Shown here: piece after piece, positions 22,840 through 37,507 of the stretch
Position numbering within the stretch: position 1 is the first letter of the stretch
Layout of the letters: every line of letters starts with the position of its first letter
NCBI GenBank assembly: GCA_963575745.1
Contig: CAUYUJ010016477.1
Span: 94,501-158,500 of the forward strand
Reading direction: 5' to 3'
DNA: 64,000 nt
From: Prorocentrum cordatum
Taxonomy: Eukaryota; Sar; Dinophyceae; Prorocentrales; Prorocentraceae
Notes under the pieces: generated by a model
Told to the model about the DNA's origin: nothing
Databases searched by the model: none
What the model saw: the letters and a program-made list of their open reading frames with translations, nothing else
Program-made: the position numbers and the translations under genes

Positions 22840-22998
22840 TGATTATGTGTTGGGAGGGCGGGTGGGAGTGAGCGAGACGGCTTGCGGGCGGGGAGGGGTG
22901 TCTCGACTCCTCCCCCTGCCCCCTTCCCTGGACCTCGGCGGTGGGGGCCGCGACCGATTGGAAAGTCCAATATGGCCTCGGCGAGGAGGCACACATTA
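22840..22998 (+). repeat. Interspersed repeat M, copy 1
   Basis: Contains CTCGGGTGCT, GGGAGGGCGGGTGGGAGTG, AGCGAGACGGCTTGCGGGCG and CCCCTGGACCT-like blocks. Close copies at 55375..55500 and 57330..57480; partial at 20290. Confidence 0.85.
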
Positions 22999-22999
22999 C

Positions 23000-27208
<4,209 letters not shown>

Positions 27209-27216
27209 CGATGCTC

Positions 27217-27604
27217 CTTAGGTTTTGGGCCAATCTGGGCCTCATCGGGGGGCGATGCAAGATGGCCCCAAGATGGCCCCGAAAGCTCCCACGAGTGCCC
27301 CAAGAGAGCCCTAAGAGGCGCCCAGGAGGCCTCAAGAGGCCCCCAAAAGGTCCCCATGAGGCTCCCAAGGGACCCCGAAGAAGCTCCCCCGAGGCACCCA
27401 AGACTCTCCAAGAGACCCACGGGACCGCGAATAGGCTTGCAAGACGCCCCAAGAGGACCCCCCGAAGCCGTCAAGAGATATCAGAAGAAGCTCTCCCCTC
27501 TTGAGGTGTGACGGCTTCCCCAATCCCTCATCCCTCATGGCACTGCATGCTCCTCCACATCCTTGACCGGGGCAGCTCGTCTGGGCATCGTTTCTGGATT
27601 GGGC
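27217..27604. repeat. F-type CCAAGAGGCCCC array
   Basis: Degenerate repeats of CCCCAAGATGGCCCC, CCCAGGAGGCC and CCAAGAGACC, then a tail with GGGCATCGTTTCTGGATTGG. A similar tail, CATCGTTTCTGGATGGGCTG, is at 58473, followed there by sequence that here appears only beyond 32085. Confidence 0.7.
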
Positions 27605-28221
27605 TGGTGGGGTTACTTTTGATTCACGGCTCCAAGGGCGGCTCCAGGAAGCGGGACAAGCTCGGCTGGGGTGCAGGGCGAGATAACTGGCAACGACGGC
27701 ACGTCGGCCGACGACGCAGATGCACATGCAAGAGGCAAGATGCCTCCCATTAAAATGCAATCGGCCCAGGAGCAGGGGCGCAGGCACCAGACGGAGCTAG
27801 ACAGAAGAGAAGTCGCACAGTGGCGCCAACTCGAACCGTGCTGTCAGGCGCGTACTGGCGTGCGGCACGCTGCGCTGTGGCAGCACGGGGGGCCCGAGAG
27901 GCCGCTCCGAAAAACGCGACGAGGCGAGAGAGCAAGGAAGGGCGGCCGGCGCGAGAGACCGCACAGGCAGAAGAGGGGGAACCGAGGAACGCCTCACTCA
28001 CAACGACTCCTGAGCGTGGTCGGGCAAAGCGATCGCCTTATGCACGGACCAACCCAATCATGGAGTCTGAGACCTGCGACTGTCGGACCCCGAGGGTCGG
28101 GGGGGAACGATGGCAGGCGTGGCCGAGCACCCTGGGCCACCCTGCAGGAGGTCTGGAACATTGCCAAAGGATGAACCACTTGTGCAGTCCAGCTCGAGGG
28201 TGGCACCCACCGAGAGCGGCG

Positions 28222-28242
28222 GACCAAGTCATCGGCGAACAA
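28222..28242 (-). pseudogene. Possible reverse transcriptase catalytic motif remnant
   Basis: The minus strand encodes LFADDLV in a context MDKLPALFADDLV. The [YF]ADD box is the catalytic signature of reverse transcriptases. The surrounding frame soon loses RT-like character, and a +1 frame reads GLHKWFILWQ, plausible for the segment after ADD. The motif is short, so this is a hint only. Confidence 0.25.
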
Positions 28243-28539
28243 CGCGGGCAGCTTATCCATCACGATGGACGGGGGGACAAAGCGGCGAGCGTCGGTCGGA
28301 GGGGCGGACCAGATGGGAGCCCGTCGGCAGACGAGCAAAATATATACCACTTGTCGGTTCCGAACTCTCCCCAGGTCCGGCCCCGGGTGGTGCGGGGCGG
28401 GGTGGCGCGCCGGGCTGCGCCCAGCCGTAACCCAGGAGCAGGTGCCAGGAGTCACACCCCGGCCACAAGGTCGAGCCACGCCCGCGCCCGGGGCGGGAGT
28501 CGCACAGTCGGGGGTGGACTGCCTAAGGCCCGAGTCGTC

Positions 28540-29165
28540 CGAAACAACACCAGGTAGCCTTGCGGCGAGACCGCGCCTCGGAGCAGTGCCATTGGGCCTC
28601 CCGACGCAAGTGTGTCCGAGTGCACCGGTGGAGCCTCGGTGGGGGGACTTCGTGTGGCGTCGAGCCAGCCAGAGAGGAGGGGGAGAGGGGAATCGCAGCC
28701 GATAGCCGCACAATCCAGTGAATGAAAAGAGGAGAGGGAGGGGGGGTCATAGCTGACAACGCCCGGGCCATGGCCTCAGTGGTCACTCCACCCAGAGTTG
28801 CGGCGGGCCCTCGGCGACCGCGGGGGGAACAGCGCGCCAGACCACTGCGGGGGACCTCGCTGTCACTGTCCCAAGCAGCAGCGTGCCCGAGTGCTCTAGT
28901 GGGGCCTCGGTTGGGGGGAAGTCGTGAGTCGCCGTATTAGCAGGAGGAGGAGGAGAGGAGGAGTCGCAGCCGATAGCCGCGCAATCCGGTAAAAGAAAAG
29001 AGGAGAGGGAGGGGCGTCCAAGGTGGCATTGTGAAGACTTGTCCTCTGTGATCCCTCCACCCTGAACTGAGGCGGGTCTGCGGCGACCGCGGGCGGAACA
29101 GAGCGCCGGACCACTGCGGGGGACCTCGTTGTCACTGCCCCAAGCCGCCACGTCGGGGGGAAGTA
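28540..29165. repeat. Three tandem diverged copies of a ~200-250-bp unit
   Basis: Copies near 28560..28735, 28795..29010 and 29055..29165 share GGCGACCGCGGGGGGAACAG, CCACTGCGGGGGACCTCG, GTGCCCGAGTGC and AGCCGATAGCCGC with AAAGAGGAGAGGGAGG. They lie inside the retroelement and suggest internal duplication. Confidence 0.7.
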
Positions 29166-29963
29166 CGCGAGGTGAAGAGCGTTGGAGCCAGGCGGGGCGC
29201 GTGGGGTTGGCCTATGGCCAGCATCCCCAGTCAACCAAAGTAGGCGTCCCAGAAAGGGAAAAGGAAAGGATCCTCGGCCCGCGGGAACCGAGTCAAGGGG
29301 GGGCACGGGGGTGGGTTATTTCAGCCACCATCCACTGTCCTGAAGGGTCCCACGAGACCAGCGTGGGCTGTCTAGTGAGCAGCGCATGGGTATTGGTGCA
29401 CCTCTGCCCCAGAAGAGGTGGCACGGGGGGGTGTTAAGGCCGAGGCCTGGCGCTGCGGTGGAACCGGCCCCCGCCCAGGTGGGAAGCAACCGCGAGGGGT
29501 GCTGGGCCGTGGGGGCCTGCCACGTCACGCTCCTCCGTCTCTCTCCTCTGCATCGCTGTGCGCAGCAAAGGGTCGGTTGAGGGCCACGGGGCTGCCGACC
29601 CAGCGGGCTCCGCCCGGAACAGCGGGGTCCCATATTGCCCGCAGGGTCAGCGCGATGGAGACCACCGTGTATAGTGATGTGGAGGCAGTTCCCAGTTGTC
29701 CAATATCGTTATTGTCCAGAAAGCAAGCATTGCGCTCCATGGCGGGCTGGGTGGCTACTCTAGGAATCGACGTGCTCGGGTGGAAGAAAGGCTTGAGCCG
29801 CGGGCGGGCTGCGCGGACCGTCCTGCCCGGGTGGGCGATGGGCCAGATGAGCAATTGGGGGGGGGGGCGTGACGCACGCGCAGCAAAGGGTCCTTGACTG
29901 GGCGGGCCCCTCCCCCCGGGCGGGGGGGGGGGTGATGGGCGCCCGAGGCAGGGCCCTGTCCGA

Positions 29964-30640
29964 TCACTTGGGGCCGAAGTCCCAACCCCGCTGTCGCTTG
30001 TCGGCGTAGTGGGCTTCTCCTCTGGGGGAGGGCCGCTTGCCCTTGGCCTTCCAGTCCGTGTCAATCCATGCGTCTCGCTGGTGCTCCCACCCGCCCCAGG
30101 ACTGCCAAGTGCGGCAAGATGCCGCGGATCCAGATGCACCTGTCCGTGTGTAGGACCTGTCTTCGGGGACCCAAGGGGGGTTCTTTGTGGCCTCCTTGCC
30201 CTCGTCGGCCCACGGGCTTGAGCGTCCGCTTCCGATGGGCGGCTCAACTGCGCGTGCTCTGGTATCGCGCTGCGTGTGCCTGCGCTGCTCCTCCATGACG
30301 TTTGGCCAGTCAACGTGGAGCTGGTACTCTCTGTCCATCTTGTAGGCGTCGTATCCAACTTTGCTCCATGCCTGGAGGAAATCGTCGCACTGCTGTGCCG
30401 TGTTCCGCCTGGGGTCAGACTTGATGTTGACCCAGGCGCTCCCTTGCTTGTGGGCCACCTTTCTGGCCCAGGCGCTCCACGCCCCATTGAAAGCACCCCC
30501 CAGCATCTTCTGCATTCGTCTGATCTTTTCTGGTGCCGATTCGTCCCTTGTGACATCTGCGTCGTCGACGGATCTCAAGTACATGGGGAGGCCACCCATG
30601 GGGTTGTCACGGCGTGCAGGTGGGATTGATGGTGTCTGGA
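29964..30640 (-). pseudogene. Continuation of retroelement ORF, helical basic region
   Basis: In another frame from the preceding segment: PMGGLPMYLRSVDDADVT, KIRRMQKMLGGAFNGAWSAW, then KSDPRRNTAQQCDDFLQAW and DWPNVMEEQRRHTQR. The amphipathic, basic composition looks like real protein and not repeat. The frame change implies at least one indel since the element was active. Function unknown. Confidence 0.4.
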
Positions 30641-31180
30641 CTTCGCGCCGCCAGTCCTGTGAGCTGTGCCCTGGCCTGGGTGAGCTGTGGGGCGGTGTAG
30701 CTGAGTGTTCTCTGTTGCAGTCTTCGACGATTGTGGGTGGTCGGCGCCCGGCTGCGCTCCCAGATTGTTTGAGTTTCCGGCCGTCACCGATAGCGTGAAC
30801 GTTCCAGGTTCGCTCCTCGTTGGGGCGGGCTTCGACCCTCCTCCATGCGTCGTTCGGGGCTCCTCGATCGGACGCCAGCGCGTATGGGGACCAAGCTTTC
30901 GACTCGGCCCTGTGCGGGGGCTGTGTCCATAGGGGGGGGGGCCTTGGGTAGCCGTCCGGTAGGTGTGTGCTGGATTGTCTGCGTCGTCAGCCTGGTGCGT
31001 TGAGCTGTCCTGCTGCTCTGGGTCGGGAGGACCTGTCGGGCTGTCGTCCGTCTCGGATTTCTTGTTGGCGTCGTCGTCCCAGTCGATCCCTTCCACGTTG
31101 CCGTCGGCGTTCCAGTGTTCTGATGAGGAAGGCACTTCTTCGGGGGGCCCATCGGGCTGGCCTGGTGCGTGGGGTTATTG
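30575..31180 (-). pseudogene. Continuation of retroelement ORF, hydrophilic region
   Basis: After a TAA, the frame reads PHAPGQPDGPPEE and then an acidic, Pro/Thr/Ser-rich stretch (EGIDWDDDANKKSETDDSPT). It resembles a linker between structured parts of a polyprotein. Low complexity limits confidence. Confidence 0.35.
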
Positions 31181-31295
31181 GGGGGAGACGTTGGCGCCAG
31201 CAGGGGGGGGCGACGTGCTCCTCAGCGAGCTGGTCGGTCGTGGGCAGTTCCGCTCTCCCCTGGGGCCTGTTGAGCCATCTGGCAGCGGGCGACTC

Positions 31296-32070
31296 TCATT
31301 CTAACCCTCTGGTCGCCGCATCCTGGGCCTGGGCGGCGAGGAGTTCTATCGTCCCTCTGGTAAGGTACTTCAGTCCCGCGAGGAACTGCGCGAGGACATG
31401 CAACGGCTGTCGGTAAGGGCACTGCCCTTTCTGGTTGTCGAGGTTGCTGGCGTAGCGCACCCATTCCTCCCTGTACTTTGGGTTGCTATCCGCCAGGTGT
31501 GAGACAACCCTGGCGGCTGAGGCCCTCTTGCCGTCCCATGGGATGCTCGGGGGGTGGCCGTTGCTGGGGATCTCCTCTCCGTAGATAGAGTCCAGGAAGG
31601 GCAGCAGTTGTTCGAAGGGCTATCCCGTTTCGTCAGTCACGCCGCCCACAATGTCCTTCCCCAGCCGCTGCACGTAGGCCGCCCAGAGGGTGTAGGCAGA
31701 GTGGCTCCACTCAATCAGGTACCTCACCAGAGCGCGAACGGGGGCTCTTGATTCTTCCCCAGCCAGACGGTGGGTGGAGTATGTGGGCAGCAGGGGTGCA
31801 GGGGGCGGCAGCAGGTCGGGAAAGGAATAGGGGAAGGTGGCTCTGTCGGCCGAACCCTTTTGTTCGAGGGCAGTGGTGGGCGGTGCTGACTGGTCATTGC
31901 CTGGTGGGATCAGTGGGTCGGTGCCAGTGCCTGGGGCCCGGTTGGCTGGGGAAAGGTGCGTAGACATGTCATAGTTGCACCAGTCCTCGGGAATGTCGGT
32001 TGTGGCCTGCCGCATGGTAGGGGTGGCTGGGTAGACCTCGCCGGAATAGCGGTCGAATATTAGGTCGAGA
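31296..32070 (-). pseudogene. Unrecognised retroelement ORF with one in-frame stop
   Basis: The frame is open from just inside the 32074 boundary (residues VLDLIFDRYSGEVYPATP precede the first Met at 32013..32015) to a stop at 31620..31622 (TAG), then continues for exactly 107 more codons to TGA at 31296..31298. The second part has sensible composition, for example YREEWVRYASNLDNQKGQ and LKYLTRGTIELLAAQAQD, so the TAG looks like a recent lesion in a once-continuous protein of at least 256 codons. No domain recognised; position suggests an ORF1 or gag-like protein. Its beginning at the element edge fits 5' truncation. Confidence 0.5.
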
Positions 32071-32085
32071 ACGTGGTGGGGTTAC

Positions 32086-32441
32086 GCGAAGCGTCTAGAA
32101 TATGAAGAAATGGGGGTGGTAGACAGGCAAGGGGAGGAAGAAAGGAAGGAAGACAAAGGAGAGAGGAGCTGTGGAGAGCAAGGGTGCGAGCGGCAAGGGT
32201 GAGGGGGACCCATGGTCAGATCTGGTGTACTTTGGCCAATGTGGCGGCTCCTGTCGGGCCCTCGGATAGTCAGAGAACAGATCGTTGCGAAGATCTGTCC
32301 GCGGAAGGGGTTGAGAACTCCAAGGGCCACGTGTACATGGAAGATGTTACGTTGTCGGTGGTCTGGTAGGGGACCTGGGCAGGGAGAAGGAGATATCAAT
32401 TATGAGCGCAATGGAGCATACATATTCTACGTCAAAAATGA
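32086..32441. other. No gene seen
   Basis: Purine-rich then mixed sequence between the retroelement and repeat L; starts with GCGAAGCGTCTAGAAT, related to 58502..58517. Confidence 0.4.
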
Positions 32442-32965
32442 AGGGCCCCAGGACACACAAATAAATGCACGCAAGCAAAATCATTCCCCATATTTTCAAT
32501 TTTTTTTCTGGGTTTCTGTCTTCCCCCCCACTGCCCATAATTTCCAATGTTTTTTCTAAGGGATCGACGATTAATTGTGCCTGTGTTTTTTTTCTCTCCT
32601 GAAGAAATCCCAGGAAGAAGCGAGGCGCGCGCACCACAAGGCCACGCGCAGGATGCACAGATGTCGAGGGCCGCCATACCCACGGGCGGAGGGCGGAATT
32701 GAAAGGGCCCTGGGACACACAAATAAATACACACAAATAAAAGTTTTCCCCGTATGTTCCTCATGTTTTCTGTGTTTCTGTCTTCCCGCCCAGTTCCCAT
32801 ATTTTCCCATATTTTCTTGGGGAATCGACGAATCATTGTGTCTGTGTGTTTTCCCCCTCCTGAAGAAATCCCAAGGAAGAAGCGAGGCGCGCGCACCGAA
32901 GCCACGCGCAGGATATGCACAAATGTCGAGGGCCGCCAGTCCCAAGGGTGCAGGGCGGAAGGCTG
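32442..32965 (+). repeat. Repeat L, copies c and d in tandem
   Basis: Two ~260-bp units in tandem, each starting at GGCCC(C/T)(A/G)GGACACACAAATA and ending GATGTCGAGGGCCGCCA-like then GGCGGA. They contain TTTCTGGGTTTCTGTCTTCC, ATCGACGATTAATTGTG and CCTCCTGAAGAAATCCCA. Confidence 0.85.
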
Positions 32966-32978
32966 GACAATCATGCTC

Positions 32979-34635
32979 GCCATCGCTCGGACGTCCATTC
33001 GCTGTGTTTTTTTCGGTTTCATGCGTGGTTTTTTCGCCAAAGCATCAAGGATGCTCCTCGATGGTCCTCGCCGAAGGAAACATGATCGACCCACGAACCC
33101 GGAAAGGAATATAGAAATGTAACGCATGGCAACGTTTTCAAAGACACCTGATTGGGTGACGGGCAAGTGTAATGCTGATTGTATCGATCTTGATGTACCG
33201 TGCCGAGGGCTGTGCTGTGCTACACCGTGCTGAATTGCGATGTGCCATGCCGCGGTTGTGCTCTATAGCGTCGTGGATCGAGTCTTCCTTTCCATCCGAG
33301 TCCTGACCGAACTGATCTGGATCTTAAGCTCGAGCTGCCTGAACACATAGAAGCTGCCCCAGATCTAATTGACAAGGGGACATGCCAGGAGGACGCGCCG
33401 CGAAACGTCCCAAGGGACGCGCCAGGCGGCGTGCCAAGGGACGTGCCATGGGGTCGCACCGCGGGACGTGCCAAAGGGACGCGCTACGGAACGTGCCAAT
33501 GGATGTGCCACGGGATGTGCCAGGGGACGCGCCACGCGACGTGCCAGGGGGACTCGCCAAGGGACGCCCCACGGAACGTGCCAAGGAACGTGCCAAGTTG
33601 CAATGCTGGGTGGATCGATCTTGATGTACCGTGCCGAAATCAGTGCTGTGCTGCGCCGTGTTGAATTGCGATTTGCCGTGCCGCGATTGTGCTCTATAGC
33701 CTCGTGGATCGAGTCCTCCTCTGCATCCGAGTCCTGACCGAACTGATCTGGATCTTAAGCTCGAGCTGCCTGAACACATAGAAGCTGCCCCAGAGCTAAT
33801 TGACAGGGGGACATGCCAGGAGGACTCGCCGCGAAACGTCCCAAGGGACCCGCCAAGCGACGTGCCAAGGGACGCGCCATGGGGACGCACCGCGGAACGT
33901 GCCAAGGGGACGCGCTACGGACCGTGCTGGCGACAAGCGTTTCGCTCGAGACATCCTGCCAACATCCTCAGAATTCCTGCGCGCGGGACGCGGCATGCGC
34001 GAGACATCCTCGGAATTCTTGCGAGCGGGACGTGAAAACAAGCATTTCGCCTGAGACTTCCTCTGAATTCTGGACCCCCACGAGGCCCGTCACAAGGCCC
34101 CCGCTCGAGACATCCCCCAATTTTGCAAAACCAGCGTTTCGCTCAAAACGTCTTCAACAAATTATGAAAGACAAGCATTTCGCTCGAGACATCCTGCCAA
34201 AATTCAAGGAAATTCTGGCAAAACAAACGAATTAGTCGAGACATCCTGGAAATTCCAGCGCGCGGGACGCGGCATGCGCGAAACATCATCGGAATTCCTG
34301 CGCGCGGGGCGCTTTTCCGCGTCGCGGTCGGCTCTGCAAAACCAGCGTTTCGCTCGAGACATCCTCAACAGATTCTGAAAACAAGCGTTTCGCTCGAGAC
34401 ATCCCCAACTCTGCAAAACCAGCGTTTCGCTCGAGACATCCTCAACAAATTCTGAAAAACAAGCGTTTCGCTAGGGACATCCTCAAAAATAATTCCGCTG
34501 GCCCTCTTCCCGCAAGTAATTTGTCGCAGAATAATTCCGCCGGCCCTCTTCCCGTCGATTCCGGGGGCGAACTTCTAAAAGAGAACCCTGGGCCTGAAGC
34601 CCTTTCCGGGAAAATGCACACGTCCGAGCGATGCC
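32979..34635. mobile_element. MITE-like element G, copy split by element E
   Basis: Left end GCCATCGCTCGGACGT (32979..32994) and right end ACGTCCGAGCGATGCC (34620..34635) are the inverted termini of element G. The body between them is interrupted by E copy 1. The uninterrupted 127-bp copy is at 4367..4493. Confidence 0.8.
33081..34610 (+). mobile_element. Composite repeat element E, copy 1
   Basis: The left end is CATGATCGACCCACGAACCC then GGAAAGGAATATAGAAATG. Two tandem ~425-bp units follow (start TGTATCGATCTTGATGTACC, each with a GGACGTGCCAAGGGACGCGC minisatellite). Next come repeats of AAACAAGCGTTTCGCTCGAG with ACATCCTCAACA, and the right end ACCCTGGGCC ... CCCTTTCCGGG. CCCGGAAAGG near the left end and CCTTTCCGGG at the right end form a 10-bp inverted pair. 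Second unit is truncated here. No conserved ORF. Confidence 0.85.
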
Positions 34636-35029
34636 AAGCCGGGGAGGCAGACCCGAACCCTCGACGTCGTGGTGCTCCTGTGCGTGGGCCTCCGAAGCTG
34701 TCACTCCATCTCTGAGGCGGGCTCTTCGTCGCGGGGCGCTTTCGGAGTGGACGCGGAGCGCCGACCGTGCATCTCCGAACGCTCATGCTCGAAAGCGCTG
34801 CTGCTGAACGGCAGGTGCGCCGCGCTCTCTTCCCCGCCCTCTTCCCGGAAGGCCCTCGGACGTCTGGACTTGGAGGGGCGAGCGGCGGAGGCGGGGGGGG
34901 AGGGGAGAAGGGCCGGCCCGGGAGGCGGGCAGGAGTAGACACAAGATGCACCGGCGATGCTGCAGTACACTCTCCCGTCCCAAGTCCCCTCCTCACGCGC
35001 ACCCACAAGATTAGGAGAACGAGCGTAAA
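34636..35029. other. GC-rich DNA, no gene seen
   Basis: No repeat shared with the rest of the window was noticed and no domain is encoded in the open frames. Confidence 0.4.
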
Positions 35030-35180
35030 CGTAATAACTCAAAGGTCCGCGCGGACTTCTCGGATTGGCGCTGGGGCCTCCTGGCGGCGCCTCCGCCGCC
35101 CCTGGCGCGCTCCGCGGGCCAAAGTGGGGGGGTCCACCGCGGTTTCAAGAAATCTGCGCGGACTTCCGAGTTCTTGTTTA
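35030..35180. repeat. Hairpin element H, copy 2
   Basis: Arms from AATAACTCAAAGGTCCGCGC and its inverted partner TCTGCGCGGACTTCCGAG at the right side. It directly abuts the left end of element A copy 3. Confidence 0.75.
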
Positions 35181-36931
35181 TTCCCAACCCTCCTTGGTTG
35201 GGCATTCGTTTTGAACCGACCACAGCGGTCGCGTCTCCCTCCTCCTCCTCCTCCTCCTCCTCCTCCCGCCTCCTGCCTCCTGCCACGTGTCTCCCGCGAG
35301 ACCTCGCCGTCCCTGGGGGGGGGGGCTGCGATCTGCGAAACTGTCGCCACTTTCGAGGGCTGCTTCTGGGGCCAGCGGAGTGAAGCACCGCGCAGACATG
35401 AGCGGGACCTCGCCGTCCCTGGGGGTCTGCGATCTGCGACGCTGTCGCCACTTTCGAGTGCTGCTGGTGGGTCCAGCGGAGTGAGGCACCGCGCAGACCT
35501 GAGCGAGACCTCGCCGTCCCTGGGGGGGGGGCTGCGATCTGCGACACTGTCGCCACTTTCGAAGGCTGCTGGTGGGCCCAGCGGAGTGAGGCACCGAGCA
35601 GACCTGAACGAGACCTCGCCGTCTCTGGGGGGCGGCTGCGATCTGCGACGCTGTCGCCACTTTCGAGGGCTGCTGGTGGGTCCAGCGGAGTGAGGCACCG
35701 TGCAGATCTGAGCGAGACCTCGCCGTCCCTGGAAGGGGCTGCGATCTGCGACACACTGTCGCTACTTTCGAAGTGGGTCCAACGGAATGAAGCACCTCGC
35801 AAACCTGAGCGGGACCTCGCCGTCCCTGGAAGGGGCTGCGATCTGCGACGCTGTCGTCACTTTCGAAGGCTTCTGGTGGGTCCAGCGGAGTGAAGCACCG
35901 CGCAGACCTGAGCGGGACCTCGCCGTCCCTGGGGGTATGCGATCTGCGCCACTGTCGCCACTGTCGAGGGCTGCTGGTGGGTCCAGCGGAGTGAGGCACC
36001 GCGCAGACCTGAGCGGGACCTCGCCGTCTCTGGGGGGCTGCGATCTGCGACACTGTCGCCACTTTCGAGGGCTGCTGGTGGGTCCAGCGGAGTGAGGCGC
36101 CGCGCAAACCTGAGCGGGACCTCGCCGTCCCTGGGGGGCTGCGCTCTGCGACACTGTCGCCAATTTCGAGGGCTGCTGGTGGGTCCAGCGGAGTGAGGCA
36201 CCGCGCAAACCCGGTCGTGAACTCGCCGTCCCTGGGGGGCTGCGATCTGCGACACACTGTCGCCACTTTCGAGGGCTGCTGGTGGGTCCAGCGGAGTGGG
36301 GCACCGCGCAAACCCGATCAGGACCTCGCCGTCCCTGGGGGGGGGGCTGCGATCTGCGACGCTGTCGCCACTGTCAAGGGCTTGTGGTGGGTCCAGCGGA
36401 GTGAGGCACCGCGCAGATCTGAGCGAGACCTCGCCGTCCCTGGGGGTCTACGATCTGCGACACTGTCGCCACTTTCGAGGGCTGCCGGTGGGTCCAACGG
36501 AATGAGGCACCGCGCAGACCTGGCTCACCTCGCCGTCCCTGGGGTCTGCGATCTGCGACCCTGGGGGGCTGCGATCTGCGACGCTGTCGCCACTTTCGAG
36601 GGCTGCTGGTGGGTCCAGCGGAATGAGGCACCGCGCATGCGTCGTCGCGTGGGAATTCTGGTTCGAGGGAGCCATGCTGTGTCGTTGCTGCCCCGCCGAC
36701 GTTTCAAGCCCGTTGCCCGCCTTCTCCGTTTGGACCTTGCCTTAGTGACTCAGGGGTTCACTCAGGTACTCATCTCTACCACGCTTTCTCCCTTGATCGG
36801 GGACCTGCGAACCTCCCGAATGCCGCTCGCAAGAGTATATGCGTCCATGTCACGTCGTCGCCCTCTCACCAAATCTCCCAATCTACTCCTGCCTTGCTCT
36901 GCGCCGGGGTTGGGTACGTCGCCAAGGTAAT
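35181..36931 (+). mobile_element. Satellite-carrying element A, copy 3 (about 13 units)
   Basis: Left end TCCCAACCCTCCTTGG with TTGGGCATTCGTTTTGAA; array about 35302..36640 of the ~100-bp GACCTCGCCGTCCCTGG unit; 300-bp right end closing GGGTTGGGTACGTCGCCAAG then GTAAT at 36931. Both ends match copies 1 and 2 closely. Confidence 0.88.
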
Positions 36932-37507
36932 CTCATTCTTCGTTTCCCTAAAGATTTCCTCTGCACTGATAGAAGGACCCCCGTAAAGACCAACACAGTT
37001 GGGCCTTCCGTTTTGGGCAAGGGCCCCGCTGTGGAACTGCCTTGCATCCTTCTGGCGCGTAATCGGGCATGCGCAAAAGTAGGATCATACAATTCAGCGA
37101 GGTGTCCAACGATATCAGTCCTCCTTGCGGCTGCAAGGTTTGAAGCGAATGTGCGCGGCGTTATGTGGCACAGCGGTGGAGGAATGCGCGCGTCGCTGGG
37201 GCGATACCACGATTCTGAAAACGACCCCCTCCGTCCATGAGCCCGTTGCACCGTGGAGTAAAGCCGACTGTGGGCGGCGCGGCGGCGAACGCGACTCTGT
37301 GAACAGGAAATGTCTTCCATCCTCGAAGACCGTGCACACCTTAGAGAACACTTTTTCGGCCGGCGGGTCGGGAGCGGGCCCCTTCCGGTCAAGAGCTCGG
37401 CGGGGCGCGCGAAGCACTCATTGGGGAGACAAGGCGCGGGCGGGCGGGGCCTCAGGCGGCCGGAAGGCGCGGGGTGCAGGCGGTGCCGAAGAGCTTGCGC
37501 AGGAAAA
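36932..37507. other. No gene; diverged ~80-bp repeat relatives
   Basis: Around 37135..37300 are sequences such as GCGAATGTGCGCGGCGTT and GACCCCCTCCGTCCATGA related to the tandem repeat at 19.2-19.5 kb. No ORF is supportable. Confidence 0.45.

Larger units (their letters stand above)
27605..32085 (-). mobile_element. Decayed retroelement bounded by a 12-bp direct repeat
   Basis: TGGTGGGGTTAC occurs at 27605..27616 and 32074..32085. The sequence left of the first copy plus that right of the second (GCGAAGCGTCTAGAAT) rebuilds a stretch found uninterrupted at 58473..58517. On the minus strand an open reading frame begins directly at the 32073 end and, at the other end, AAAA precedes the repeat. 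A gag-like region lies at the 5' side and an LFADDLV motif (28222..28242) at the 3' side. This fits a 5'-truncated non-LTR element, now full of stops. The call rests on structure; no family was identified. Confidence 0.55.
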
